Shown one piece after another: positions 17,064 through 26,755 of a DNA stretch of 39,878 nt (the stretch's first letter is position 1; every line of letters begins with the position of its first letter). The notes beneath the pieces were generated by a model that made no database searches, was not told the DNA's origin, and worked only from the letters and a program-made list of their open reading frames with translations. The stretch covers positions 1 to 39,878 of the forward strand of contig JAFRXL010000019.1 in assembly GCA_017441505.1 (NCBI GenBank), in the 5' to 3' direction. The position numbers and the translations under genes were made by a program. The stretch comes from Ruminococcus sp. Lineage in GTDB: Bacteria; Bacillota; Clostridia; Oscillospirales; Ruminococcaceae.

Positions 17064-17111
17064 ATACTATCATATAAATTAAGAAAAATCAATACTTTTC
17101 CGGCGAACGGT
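17064..17111 (-). promoter_or_regulatory. Promoter of the 15-aa peptide ORF with LytTR-like half-site
   Basis: Minus strand: ACCGTTCGCCGG (17111-17100), 7 bp, TTGATT (17092-17087), a 17-bp spacer, TAGTAT (17069-17064). The half-site matches 9 of 12 bases of the proximal site before the PKS-NRPS promoter, at the same distance from the -35. A second copy 21 bp further upstream is not recognisable. Confidence 0.55.
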
Positions 17112-17210
17112 ATGTTTTTCACTAAATTTTCAATTTTTATGGATAAAAAGCCGAAAAATTGATACGATATCACGCTGGTTTGGTTAATAAAAACTGATTT
17201 TTTCTCTATG

Positions 17211-17243
17211 ACCGCTCACCGTACATATGTTACCGTTGACCGT
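17211..17243 (+). promoter_or_regulatory. Tandem LytTR-type binding site upstream of the PKS-NRPS operon
   Basis: Direct repeats ACCGCTCACCGT (17211-17222) and ACCGTTGACCGT (17232-17243) match at 10 of 12 bases and start 21 bp apart, two helical turns. This fits the known LytTR target form: two imperfect 9-bp direct repeats with a 12-13 bp gap (here 12). The proximal repeat ends 7 bp before the -35 at 17251, a usual activator position. The likely ligand is the LytTR regulator encoded at 14880-15584 (inference). Confidence 0.72.
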
Positions 17244-17250
17244 GTGCTTG

Positions 17251-17279
17251 TTGAATTAATAAGTGCAATTTGCTATACT
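17251..17279 (+). promoter_or_regulatory. Promoter of the PKS-NRPS operon
   Basis: TTGAAT (17251-17256), a 17-bp spacer, TATACT (17274-17279). A leader of about 130 nt, A/T-rich and without a convincing hairpin or coupled uORF, separates it from the thioesterase ribosome site GGAGGG (17405-17410). Confidence 0.75.
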
Positions 17280-17416
17280 TTAAATTAGGTGTATATAAAT
17301 TTCGAATGATGTTTATATGGTATGATATTGTGAAGATAAATAAAATATTTTTATGAAATTCAAACTATCACAGACCTGAAAATGGGTGGTATTATATCAT
17401 AAACGGAGGGATAGTT

Positions 17417-18157
17417 ATTTTTCAGGATAAAAAATTAAAAGTAGTTGTATTTCCTCATGCCGGAGGAGGTACTTTGTTCTACAGGGATTTTAAAAGTGCT
17501 TTTAAGAATTCTGACGTATCAGTCATACAGTATCCGGGACGTGAAGAGAAATATGCTCAGGTTATGCCGGATACCGTTGGTGAGCTTGCAGATGAGATAT
17601 TCAAAGAGTACAGAGATCTCTTTAAGAGCGATTATGTGATATGGGGACATAGTATGGGGAGCACAGTGGGCTATGAAGTTGCCAAGAGGTGTGAGGAGAT
17701 ACTTCATAATCCTCCGATAGTATTCTTTAGTTCAGGAGCTGCTGCACCATGCAATCCTACAACTAAAAAAGTTAAATTATCAGTAGATTCTGATAAGGAT
17801 TTTGAAGAACTTATGGATATGTACGGCGGTATAAGCGATGAGCTGAGAAAGGATAAGGATTTCCGTGATTATTTCTATCCGATAATTCGTGGGGATATGA
17901 AGCTTCTATCTGATTACAGGGATAATGAGCATATAAAGCTTCGCTGTCCGGTCAGACTTATAGAGGGCACCGAGGATGGATGTGTTATTGACAAGTGGAA
18001 GTTTTATACCGATTTTGACATCAATGTTAAATATCATAACGGCGGTCATTTTTTTATAAACGATCATAAACAGGAAATTGCTGATTATATCGAGAAAAAT
18101 GCTATGGAAGTACGAAGTAGACGAAGGGGAACTTCCGGATACCGAAAAATAACATGA
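17417..18157 (+). CDS. Type II thioesterase of the PKS-NRPS cluster
   Basis: Stand-alone alpha/beta hydrolase that removes mis-primed or stalled acyl groups from carrier-protein arms, 246 aa. It shows the family opening VVVFPHAGGG, the nucleophile elbow WGHSMGS, the acid in LIEGTEDGCV and the His in NGGHFFI. The conserved FPHAGG segment begins at about 17450, and no ATG, GTG or TTG lies upstream in frame before the stop at 17354. The only well-placed codon is ATT 17417, 6 bp after GGAGGG, so a rare AUU start is proposed. A TTG at 17474 would delete FPHAGG. It is the first gene of the operon, 34 bp before the dehydrogenase. Confidence 0.88.
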   Translation: MFQDKKLKVVVFPHAGGGTLFYRDFKSAFKNSDVSVIQYPGREEKYAQVMPDTVGELADEIFKEYRDLFKSDYVIWGHSMGSTVGYEVAKRCEEILHNPPIVFFSSGAAAPCNPTTKKVKLSVDSDKDFEELMDMYGGISDELRKDKDFRDYFYPIIRGDMKLLSDYRDNEHIKLRCPVRLIEGTEDGCVIDKWKFYTDFDINVKYHNGGHFFINDHKQEIADYIEKNAMEVRSRRRGTSGYRKIT

Positions 18158-18191
18158 GTTTATAATTTATAAACAGAGAGTGAGTTGTAAT

Positions 18192-19037
18192 ATGGGAAAT
18201 AATAAGATCATTGGCGTAGTTGGTGCCGGTGTCATGGGAAAAGGCGTTGCACAAAGATTTGCACAGTACGGTTTTAATGTTATCATACATGATATTTCCG
18301 AGAAGGCATTAAAGACTGCCAAAAGGGAAATAAGCAGAGCTGTTGCTTTTTCAGCTATGATGAACAAGAGCATCGATGTTGACGGTACTGTTTCACGCAT
18401 AAGCTTTACAAATTCCTATGAAGGATTTGAGAACGCTGATTTTGTAGTTGAAAATGTTACAGAAAACGAAGAAATAAAGCTCAGTGTTTACCAGGAACTT
18501 GAAAAAGTCTGCAAAGATGAATGCATATACATGGTAAATACTTCATGTATCCCGATAACAAAGATCGGAAGTATAACTTCCAGAAAAGAAAAAGTTATGG
18601 GGGTTCATTTTATGAATCCGGTGCCAATGAAGAATTTTGCAGAAAGCATCAGGGGCTGGTATACTTCTGAGGAGACTATTGAGTCTGTAAGGACACTCCT
18701 TGAGGCAGTCGGAATTGAGATTGAAGTGGTTAACGATAGTGCGGGATTCGTCTCAAATCGTATTTCTCATCTCTATATGAACGAGGCTATGTATCTTGTT
18801 TATGAGGGGGTTGCTGAAGCTAAGCAGATAGATAATATCTTCAAGAAGGCTTTTGCTCATAAAATGGGACCTCTTGAAACTGCTGACCTTATCGGTCTTG
18901 ATACTGTTCTTGATTCGCTTGAAGTGCTTTATCATCAGTATGAGGATTCAAAGTATCGTGCTTGTCCGCTTCTGAAAAGAATGGTCGAAGCTGGACTTCT
19001 TGGAAGAAAGTCCGGAGAAGGCTTCTATAAATATTGA
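18192..19037 (+). CDS. 3-hydroxyacyl-CoA/ACP dehydrogenase, FkbK/ZmaG-like
   Basis: NAD-dependent dehydrogenase of the 3-hydroxybutyryl-CoA dehydrogenase fold, 281 aa. The Rossmann motif GVVGAGVMGKGVAQ is at the N-terminus. The catalytic His-Glu region is HFMNPVPMK, and the C-terminal domain has VNDSAGFVSNRI and MGPLETADLIGLDTVLDSLEVL. The long DSKYRACPLLKRMVEAGLLGRKSG stretch resembles FkbK-type enzymes that oxidise glyceryl-ACP on the way to hydroxy- or methoxymalonyl-ACP. The next gene, a stand-alone ACP, supports that over a role in butyrate metabolism. FkbH- and FkbI-like partners are not in the window. ATG 18192 is chosen; GTG 18180 in frame is an alternative. Confidence 0.88.
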   Translation: MGNNKIIGVVGAGVMGKGVAQRFAQYGFNVIIHDISEKALKTAKREISRAVAFSAMMNKSIDVDGTVSRISFTNSYEGFENADFVVENVTENEEIKLSVYQELEKVCKDECIYMVNTSCIPITKIGSITSRKEKVMGVHFMNPVPMKNFAESIRGWYTSEETIESVRTLLEAVGIEIEVVNDSAGFVSNRISHLYMNEAMYLVYEGVAEAKQIDNIFKKAFAHKMGPLETADLIGLDTVLDSLEVLYHQYEDSKYRACPLLKRMVEAGLLGRKSGEGFYKY

Positions 19038-19091
19038 TTAAAATTATAATGAAATAATATAAATTAAAAATCTGAAAGGTGAGTAATAATT

Positions 19092-19325
19092 ATGAATAAC
19101 GAGAAAGTTGTAATGGAGTTTTTAGGAAAGTATTTTGACGTTTCAAAGGTAAACAAGGATGCTAATATCTTCGAGCTTGGTTTTGTAAATTCACTTTTTG
19201 CAATGCAGATGGTAAGCTTCCTTGAGAATGAATTTGATTTTGAGATAAGCAATGATGAGCTTAATCTTGATAATTTCAAGAGCATCAATTCAATCCTTGC
19301 GTTTATTGATTCTAAATCTGAATAA
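19092..19325 (+). CDS. Stand-alone acyl carrier protein, FkbJ-like
   Basis: Discrete ACP of 77 aa. The phosphopantetheine Ser lies in FELGFVNSLFAMQMVSFLE (S36 in NSLF), not the common GxDSL. The NSLFAxQ form followed by FLE-x-EF and NLDNFKSI is typical of carriers for glycerol-derived extender units (FkbJ, ZmaD/ZmaH type), from what I know of those families. It would carry the hydroxymalonyl or related unit made with the upstream dehydrogenase and deliver it to a cis AT domain (inference). AAAGGTGAG precedes ATG 19092, and the gene lies 10 bp before the first PKS gene. Confidence 0.9.
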   Translation: MNNEKVVMEFLGKYFDVSKVNKDANIFELGFVNSLFAMQMVSFLENEFDFEISNDELNLDNFKSINSILAFIDSKSE

Positions 19326-19335
19326 GGAGTCTTGA

Positions 19336-22300
19336 ATGAATTTGGAAAACATATTCGGAAATCTTATTCAGGGAAGCGGCAAGGGAATAACTTTTACTCA
19401 TGAGGACAGAGACGATGAATTTTGTTCTTACGATGAATTGAAAGAACATTGTGCAAAGCTTGCTGCTTATCTGAAAAAGAAAGGTGTTAAGCGTGGAGAT
19501 GAAGTGCTTGTTCACAGTGCTGATCTGAAGTACTTCATTACATCTATGTGGGCTTGTTTTTACGGCGGATATATTGCAGTACCAATAGATAACGGAAGCA
19601 ATGATACTAAAGCACAGACTATAAAATATATACTGGATTCTATGAAGGATCCATATATCATCTGCGACAGCATTTCCAAGGAATACTACTCAGGCGAATT
19701 TGCTGACAGAGCTTTTGATATTACCGGCATTGACCTTGAAACTGATAAGTTTGAATGTGAACCTCCGGTAAGCATGAAGCCTGAGGATGTGATTTATATT
19801 CTGCATTCATCAGGCTCTACAGGCACACCTAAGGGAATAGCGATAAATTTAAAAAATGTGATAGTTAATGCACAAAGTGTCATACGTAAATATAATGTAG
19901 ATGATAAGGACGTATTTGTTGCCTGGCAGCCGCTGACACATTGCTTTGGTTTACTTGTATTTCATTTTGTGCCGTTTATTGCTAATGCTGATCAGATTCT
20001 TATTCCAACGGCTGATTTTATGAGGGATCCTTTAGTATGCTTGAGAAAGGTAGATATGTATCGAGGAACAATGCTTGGCATGATACCTTTTGCATTAAAG
20101 AAATTCATAAATTACTGTAAACAAAGTAAAGAGACTTTTCATTGTGATCTGTCATCATTACGAGGTATCTTCTTAGGCGGAGAACAGATCAATCTGGAAA
20201 TATGTGAAGAGTTTTTAGATGTGATCGAAAAATATAATTCGGGAAGATGTGTTTTCATACCTACGTATGGTCTTACAGAAGCAACAGCTATTATAAGTTT
20301 ACATGATAATCGGGAATTTATGAAAAAATATCATATTGTCAGTGGAAGCATTGAAATAGGAAATAAAATAGATCCGTTAAATGATATTAATAGTTCTTGT
20401 TATTATATTGGAAATGGAATGCCTTTAGATTGTATGAAAGCAAAGATCGTTGATGAAAAAAATAATGATCTTGATGAAAATACAATTGGAAGATTAGTTG
20501 TTTCGGGTGAGAATATCTCACCTGGATCATATTATAAAGGCAAAGTAACTCCTTTGAAAGAATATGAAAACGGCTGGCTCGATACCGGAGATCTTGCTTT
20601 TATAGCTGATGGTAAAATAGTTATAGTTGGTAGGAATAAAGAGATCCTTGTAATGAATGGTATGAAATTTGCTGTAAGTGATATTGAAAATATTGTGATC
20701 GATACAGTAAAGGATGTTTTCTCTAAGGTGGCTGTATGTAATGGATTCTGTAAAATAAAGGCATCTGAGCAGGTGTATGTTTTTATCGAAACTGATATTT
20801 CACTTGATAATATCAAAGAGAGAAAGATCTTCTTAAAATATCGTGATATTATAAGAAAAAATGTATTTGAAGAAACAGGTCTTTTAATAGAAAATGTATT
20901 TCCTATCGTAAAGATACCTGTGACAGGTAATGGAAAAACAAAACGTTTAGAGCTTTCAAATCAAATTAATCTGGGTGTGTGGGATGAGTGTGAAGATAAG
21001 ATCAAAGATCCAATGTACGCAGAAAAAAATGCAGGAGTTGATAAAATGACTATTGAAAAAGTAAGAGATATTATAAAAGAAATCATTTCCGGTTCAACCA
21101 AACTTCTGGTTGATGATATTGATATACAGTTCCACGATTATGGTATCGTTTCCGCAGAAATACCTCGTGTTGTAAAAGAGATCAATGAAAAATTCGGAAC
21201 TGATATTGAAGTATCAGGTATATTTAATTATCCTAATATCAGAAAGCTTGCAGATTTTGTATATGAAAATATGAACAGCAAAACAGCTGAAAAGCCTGTT
21301 GTTGTGGAGGAAGATAATTCCGATAAGAGCAATAAGCTTGCAATAGTTGGTATGAGCTGCCGTTATCCGGGCGGAGCAAACAGCATAGATGAATTCTGGA
21401 AAGTACTTGAAGAGGGGATTGACGGAATTATAGATGTTCCTGAGGACAGATGGGAGCTGGAACGCTATTATGACAGTGATAAGACAGCACCCGGAAAGAT
21501 GTATTGCCGTACAGGCGGCTTCCTTCATACTGATATATATGGATTTGACACAAAGCTCTTTAATATGTCTCCTAAGGAAGCTCTTGCAGTTGCTCCGGAA
21601 CACAAAATACTTCTTGAACTCACTCTTGAAGCATATGAAAACGGCAATCTGAATATCACCGATTACAATGGTACAAATACCGGCGTTTTCATAGGTATAT
21701 CCACAAATGAATATACAGCTACACAGTTATATTCAGGTGATTATAAAAAGATAGATGCATATGCACTGACTGGTACTTGTTTTAGTACTTGCTGCGGAAG
21801 AATTTCCTATACGTTCGGTTTTGAAGGTCCTTGTCTTGCCATAGATACAGCTTGTTCATCATCACTGACAGCTCTTCAGGTAGCTTGTCAGTCGCTTAAA
21901 GGCAGACAGACTGATACAGCCGTTGTAGGTGGTATAAACCTTATGCTCACTCCTGCACCTAATATCGGATTTTCTAAGCTTCAGGCAACATCTCCGGAAG
22001 GACACTGTAAGTCATTTGACGATTCTGCTGATGGTTACGGCAGAAGTGAAGGTGCTGGTGTTATCATTATCAAGCGTCTTGAGGATGCTGAAAGAGATAA
22101 TGATAAGATATTTGGTGTTATCCGTGCTGCTGCTATCAATCAGGACGGAAAGAGCAACGGACTTACAGCTCCTAATGGTGCTGCTCAGGAAAAGATCATC
22201 AAAAAAGCACTTAAAGAAGCTGGTATTGATGCTGGCATGGTCAGCTACGTTGAAACTCATGGTACAGGTACAAAGCTTGGTGATCCTATTGAAGCTGGAG

Positions 22301-25300
22301 CTCTCACAAAAACTTACGGTGAGGCAAGAAGAAATAAGTCACCTTTGATGATAGGTTCTGCAAAGTCAAATATCGGACATACAGAAGCAGGTTCCGGTAT
22401 GGCTGCTATGATAAAGGTGCTCATGTCAATGGATCATGATGAGATACCAGGAAACCTCAATTTCAATACTCCAAATACATTTATTGATTGGAAGAACAAT
22501 AATCTTTCTGTAGTAGCAAAGAATACAGAGTGGAAGTCTGACGGCGGTCACCGTTATGCTGGTATAAGCGGATTCGGATTCGGCGGTTCAAACGCTCATA
22601 TAATCGTTGAAGACTATTTCGACAAAACCCAGAGAGTATCAGATACCGGAGAAAAGGGCTGCGATCTTATGCTCAAACTTTCAGCTAAGTCAGAAGTTTC
22701 ATTGAAGCAGTATGCAGAGAAATATGTTGAATTCCTTTCAAAGTGTCCGGATGAGGATGTACCTTCTATACTCAAACTTGCAAATACAAGCAGAGTTGAC
22801 TATGAGAGTCGTCTTGTTGTTACAGGTTCTGATAAGGAGACTATCATTGCTCGTTTGAAAAGCTACATCAGCGGACAGGCTTCCGATGGTGTATATCATA
22901 ACGGAAAAGACGGTATATCCTATGTTAAGGAACGTACACCTGTATATATGTTCACAGGTCAGGGCTCACAGTATGTAGGCATGGGACGTGAACTCTATGA
23001 GAAGTCAGCAGTATTTGCTGAGAACATGGATATCTGTGCTAAGCTATTCAAGCCATATCTGCTCTGTTCTATAACTGATATGCTTTATGGTGAAAAGGCT
23101 TCTGATGAAAAGGTAAACAAGACCTGCTATTCACAGCCGCTCATCTTTGCATTTGAGTACTCACTCAGCAAGTATCTTGAAGCTTGTGGAGTTAAGCCGG
23201 CAGCAGTTATGGGACATAGTATCGGTGAATACGCAGCAGCTGTAGTTTCCGGAGTTATGTCTCTTGAAGATGCTGTTATGGCAGTTGCTATAAGAGGTCG
23301 TCTTATGGATTCTGCTCCTGGTCACGGAAGTATGGGTACATTGTTCGCATCAGAGGAAACAGTAAACGAGCTTATCGCACCTTATGCTGAAAAGGTATCT
23401 ATCGCCACAAGAAATGCTGAATCGAACTTCGTTATTTCCGGTGAGGCAGATGCTGTAGAGGCTATCTTACAGGAAGCGGAGAACAAGAAGATCGAAACAA
23501 GACGACTTGTAGTATCTCATGGATTCCATTCACAGCTCATGTCACCTATACTTGGCGAGTTTGAAGATATTATCAGTTCTGTCAAGATAAATGAGCCTGA
23601 GATCACTTTCGTATCTGCACTCTATGGTCGACCTGTAACATCAGCTGAGGAACTTTCACATGATTACTGGGTACGTCATATCCGTGAAAAGGTCGATTTC
23701 TACAGTGCAGTAAAGAGCATTGAGGATAATAAGAACTATATCTTCACTGAGGTAGGCTCACATACTGTTCTTTCTTCACTTTGCAAGATGATACTTTCTG
23801 AAAAGTCAGAGATATGTCCTGCACTCAGACGCAAGTTCCGGGATAATGCTCAGATAGCTGCAATGCTCGGAATACTCTATGTTTCAGGTATAAATATAGA
23901 CTGGAACAAGATAAGCTTTGACGGTATAAAGAATATTCCTAATCATACATTCCTTCCTACATATCCTTACGATAAGCAGCATATCTGTGCTGAACTTACA
24001 CTTGAGTTTGATAATACTGCTAAAACTGGAATCGATGGAGATCCGCTACTTGGACAGCATATTGAATCTCCTCTTCTTGATGGTGCAAACATATATCAGC
24101 GTCTTTTCGATGAACAAGAGCCTAAGTTCATGCCTGAGCACGTTATATTCGATAAGCCTATATCTCCGGCAGCAGGTCATATGTCTATGCTCATCTCAAT
24201 GATGAAGAAGAACAATAAAAATGCTAAGAGATGTATAATAAGTGCAGCTGAGTTCCGTGCTCCTCTTGCAATTGATACTGACGAAACAAGAGTTGTTCAG
24301 TTCTGTCAGGCTAAGCCTGATGCATCCGGAATCAGTGATGTATCTATTGTCAGCCATTCTGAGAATTCCGAGTGGCTTACACATATGGTCGGCAAAGCTG
24401 AGGTATCAGATGAATATGCAGTTTCTGAGGAAGAGTTTGATGTAAGAGAAGCGGAAAGAAAAGAGTTCAGACTTGATATTGAAGATACCGTTTATGGACT
24501 TATGCGGAGTACAGGTTTCAATCTTGGTGATACGTTCAGAAGAATTGAAAAATATATAGTGAACGGAGATTATGTTATTAGCTTCCTCAGAGCTCCGGAA
24601 AATCTTCCGGATGCTGATATATATACATTATATCCCGGAGTGCTGGATTCTATATTCCAAACAGGTCTTTGTGCAGTTTATGATGAAATAAACGAAAGAA
24701 ACAAAGAGAATAATGTAAATGATAAGAGTACAGTTATACCATATTACATTGAAAGTATCGAATTTAATTATGTATCGTTTAAAAATCTGTGGTGTACCGG
24801 AATTTCCAAGATAAAAGATGATATATTATATGGTTCTGCAAATGTATATAATGAAAATGGTGAGCTTGTTTTAAAAATGAAGGGATTTATGGGCAAGATC
24901 ACAAATCGTTCAACACTTCTTCGTGAAATGTCCGGAAATAAGGATAAAATGTTCTATCAGGTCAACTGGGAGAATGTTAAGCCTGAGATAAGCAGTAACG
25001 TCAATACTTTGCCTGTATGTGTTTTAGCTTCAAATGATGAGGATGCGAAGAGATTTGCAGATAAGTTTGCAGAGAAATGTGCAAAAACAGCATACGCTGT
25101 TTACAACAGCGACGGCAATGTTGATTCCTGTATAGGAGCATTCAAATCACTTGCTTCCGGAGCAGCTGATGACAAGTGCAAGATCATGTTTATATGCGGT
25201 GCTGAAAAGGCAGATGATACTTATCTTTATGTAAGAAATGCTTTTGAGATAGTAAAGGCAATTCAGGCAGACTATGAACTGAGTGGAAAAGCTGAACTTC

Positions 25301-26736
25301 ATTTCCTTACTCTCAACGCAAACAGTGTTGAAGAGAATGAGGGAGCAGATCCTGCTGATTCACTGGTATGGGGCTTTGTAAAGAGTGCTCGTGTAGAGCA
25401 TGGAGAGATCTTCGGCGGTATAGTTGATACCGATGAAAAGAACTTCAATGAACTTTCAGATATTCTTATCAACGCACTTACTGACAAGAGCGACGAAGAA
25501 ATAAGCATACGCAATGACAAGATGTATATTTCCAGACTTGCTAAGGCTGAAAAGACTTCCAAGCTCACATCTGAGCCGATAAAGTTCAGCGATGATGCAT
25601 CATACCTTATCACCGGCGGTACAGGAATGCTTGGTCAGGTATATACAGAGCAGCTTCTTGGTCATGGAGCTAAGAACATCGTTCTGGTTTGCAGAAAGCA
25701 GCCTTCAGATAAGGTAATGGAAAATCTTAACAGAATGAAAGCTGAATATGATGCTGACATTACGATTGAGTATTGTGACCTGAATGAACTTTCAAATGCG
25801 GAAGAGCTTATTTCACGTCTGGCTTCAAATGGCAAGACTATAAAGGGTATCGTACACTGTGCAGGTGTTCTTCGTGATACAACAATAAGCAGTATGACTT
25901 GGGAGAACTTCCAGTTTGTACTTGAACCAAAGACTAAGGGTATCCGCAATATCGTAAATGCAGCAGGTAAGGATAAGCTTGATTTTGTTATAATGCTTTC
26001 ATCTGTAGCTTCTATATTCGGAAACTATGGACAGAGCAACTATTCAGCTGCCAATAATTTCCTTAATGGTTATGCTGCTCAGCTCAATGCAGAAGGAGTA
26101 AATGCATATCCGGTATGCTGGGGACCATGGCAAGGCGGCGGTATGGCTTCCGGTAATCAGAGTATTGATGAAAATCTGAGCAGAATGGGTATAGAATCAT
26201 TCTCACCTGAGATCGGTGGAGAAATAATAGGTTCACTTTTAGATAAGCCAAGAAAACACGTTGTTGCTGCTGATGTAAATTGGAAGCAGTATGCAGAAAA
26301 TATTGGAAAGACTCAGGCAGAACATTTCATTGTCGAGCTTATTGATAAATCTGATGCTGATGATGCATTATCTGATTCAGATAACGGTAAGTTCGTTGAA
26401 GAACTTAAGGCGTTGTCAGAGGATGAGAGAAAAGAAGTTCTTCTTGAAAAATTACAGAAGATATGCAGTGATATAATGGGATTCCAGGGAGATCAGAAAC
26501 TGGATCCGTATTCATCTATCAGTGAACAAGGTGCAGATTCATTAATGACTTTCACAATGAGATCTAACATAAATAAATTACTTGGAACAGAGTTAACAGT
26601 ATCAGTATTCTTCAACTATCCGTCACTGGATCAGCTGACAGACCACTTGCTGGAAGATGTCCTTGAATTTGATGAAGAAGAGCAGGATGAGGATATAGAC
26701 GATCTGCTTGAATCAATAAATAAATTAACTGAATAA
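19336..26736 (+). CDS. Modular polyketide synthase, AL-ACP-KS-AT-DH-KR-ACP
   Basis: Loading plus first extension module, 2466 aa. The acyl-AMP ligase (1 to about 560; [25 protein letters not shown]) activates a starter, probably a fatty acid. ACP1 has S606 in the odd context GIVSAE. KS (about 667-1090) is intact: DTACSSS with C840, VETHGTGT and KSNIGH. AT (about 1200-1485) has S1295 in [10 protein letters not shown] and a specificity motif HGFH, not the usual HAFH. DH (about 1565-1855) keeps H1602 and D1771, but the Gly of HxxxGxxxxP is Asp. KR (about 1870-2300) has TGGTGMLG, catalytic Ser-Tyr (Y2236) and an LRD in place of LDD, fitting a B-type reductase. ACP2 has S2402 in GADSLM. The starter would be extended once to an enoyl or hydroxyacyl chain. 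AAGGAG sets ATG 19336. Confidence 0.95.
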   Translation: MNLENIFGNLIQGSGKGITFTHEDRDDEFCSYDELKEHCAKLAAYLKKKGVKRGDEVLVHSADLKYFITSMWACFYGGYIAVPIDNGSNDTKAQTIKYILDSMKDPYIICDSISKEYYSGEFADRAFDITGIDLETDKFECEPPVSMKPEDVIYILHSSGSTGTPKGIAINLKNVIVNAQSVIRKYNVDDKDVFVAWQPLTHCFGLLVFHFVPFIANADQILIPTADFMRDPLVCLRKVDMYRGTMLGMIPFALKKFINYCKQSKETFHCDLSSLRGIFLGGEQINLEICEEFLDVIEKYNSGRCVFIPTYGLTEATAIISLHDNREFMKKYHIVSGSIEIGNKIDPLNDINSSCYYIGNGMPLDCMKAKIVDEKNNDLDENTIGRLVVSGENISPGSYYKGKVTPLKEYENGWLDTGDLAFIADGKIVIVGRNKEILVMNGMKFAVSDIENIVIDTVKDVFSKVAVCNGFCKIKASEQVYVFIETDISLDNIKERKIFLKYRDIIRKNVFEETGLLIENVFPIVKIPVTGNGKTKRLELSNQINLGVWDECEDKIKDPMYAEKNAGVDKMTIEKVRDIIKEIISGSTKLLVDDIDIQFHDYGIVSAEIPRVVKEINEKFGTDIEVSGIFNYPNIRKLADFVYENMNSKTAEKPVVVEEDNSDKSNKLAIVGMSCRYPGGANSIDEFWKVLEEGIDGIIDVPEDRWELERYYDSDKTAPGKMYCRTGGFLHTDIYGFDTKLFNMSPKEALAVAPEHKILLELTLEAYENGNLNITDYNGTNTGVFIGISTNEYTATQLYSGDYKKIDAYALTGTCFSTCCGRISYTFGFEGPCLAIDTACSSSLTALQVACQSLKGRQTDTAVVGGINLMLTPAPNIGFSKLQATSPEGHCKSFDDSADGYGRSEGAGVIIIKRLEDAERDNDKIFGVIRAAAINQDGKSNGLTAPNGAAQEKIIKKALKEAGIDAGMVSYVETHGTGTKLGDPIEAGALTKTYGEARRNKSPLMIGSAKSNIGHTEAGSGMAAMIKVLMSMDHDEIPGNLNFNTPNTFIDWKNNNLSVVAKNTEWKSDGGHRYAGISGFGFGGSNAHIIVEDYFDKTQRVSDTGEKGCDLMLKLSAKSEVSLKQYAEKYVEFLSKCPDEDVPSILKLANTSRVDYESRLVVTGSDKETIIARLKSYISGQASDGVYHNGKDGISYVKERTPVYMFTGQGSQYVGMGRELYEKSAVFAENMDICAKLFKPYLLCSITDMLYGEKASDEKVNKTCYSQPLIFAFEYSLSKYLEACGVKPAAVMGHSIGEYAAAVVSGVMSLEDAVMAVAIRGRLMDSAPGHGSMGTLFASEETVNELIAPYAEKVSIATRNAESNFVISGEADAVEAILQEAENKKIETRRLVVSHGFHSQLMSPILGEFEDIISSVKINEPEITFVSALYGRPVTSAEELSHDYWVRHIREKVDFYSAVKSIEDNKNYIFTEVGSHTVLSSLCKMILSEKSEICPALRRKFRDNAQIAAMLGILYVSGINIDWNKISFDGIKNIPNHTFLPTYPYDKQHICAELTLEFDNTAKTGIDGDPLLGQHIESPLLDGANIYQRLFDEQEPKFMPEHVIFDKPISPAAGHMSMLISMMKKNNKNAKRCIISAAEFRAPLAIDTDETRVVQFCQAKPDASGISDVSIVSHSENSEWLTHMVGKAEVSDEYAVSEEEFDVREAERKEFRLDIEDTVYGLMRSTGFNLGDTFRRIEKYIVNGDYVISFLRAPENLPDADIYTLYPGVLDSIFQTGLCAVYDEINERNKENNVNDKSTVIPYYIESIEFNYVSFKNLWCTGISKIKDDILYGSANVYNENGELVLKMKGFMGKITNRSTLLREMSGNKDKMFYQVNWENVKPEISSNVNTLPVCVLASNDEDAKRFADKFAEKCAKTAYAVYNSDGNVDSCIGAFKSLASGAADDKCKIMFICGAEKADDTYLYVRNAFEIVKAIQADYELSGKAELHFLTLNANSVEENEGADPADSLVWGFVKSARVEHGEIFGGIVDTDEKNFNELSDILINALTDKSDEEISIRNDKMYISRLAKAEKTSKLTSEPIKFSDDASYLITGGTGMLGQVYTEQLLGHGAKNIVLVCRKQPSDKVMENLNRMKAEYDADITIEYCDLNELSNAEELISRLASNGKTIKGIVHCAGVLRDTTISSMTWENFQFVLEPKTKGIRNIVNAAGKDKLDFVIMLSSVASIFGNYGQSNYSAANNFLNGYAAQLNAEGVNAYPVCWGPWQGGGMASGNQSIDENLSRMGIESFSPEIGGEIIGSLLDKPRKHVVAADVNWKQYAENIGKTQAEHFIVELIDKSDADDALSDSDNGKFVEELKALSEDERKEVLLEKLQKICSDIMGFQGDQKLDPYSSISEQGADSLMTFTMRSNINKLLGTELTVSVFFNYPSLDQLTDHLLEDVLEFDEEEQDEDIDDLLESINKLTE
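21052..21285 (+). other. Loading ACP domain of the PKS
   Basis: Carrier between the acyl ligase and the KS. The arm-bearing Ser is in DYGIVSAEI, so the Asp of the usual DSL is Val and the Leu after Ser is Ala. The Ser itself and the helix III pattern ([17 protein letters not shown]) are kept, so loading is still plausible. Confidence 0.85.
24037..24900 (+). other. Dehydratase domain of the PKS with altered motif
   Basis: The hotdog dehydratase keeps H1602 ([14 protein letters not shown]) and D1771 ([10 protein letters not shown]), spaced 169 residues as expected. The third conserved position of HxxxGxxxxP carries Asp instead of Gly. Activity is uncertain, so module 1 could give an enoyl or a beta-hydroxy product. 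Confidence 0.8.
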
Positions 26737-26755
26737 TCAAGAGGGTGTAACGTAC

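Noticed and set aside
16965-17162. Plus-strand 65-codon frame between the kinase and the PKS-NRPS promoter
   Set aside because: Starts at TTG or a later ATG without any ribosome site, has no family likeness, and lies opposite the peptide ORF and its promoter, which have better signals.
17300-17400. Short uORFs in the PKS-NRPS leader (for example ATG at 17307 or 17354)
   Set aside because: None has a ribosome site and their products are 5-17 codons of no evident character; attenuation by them is not supported.
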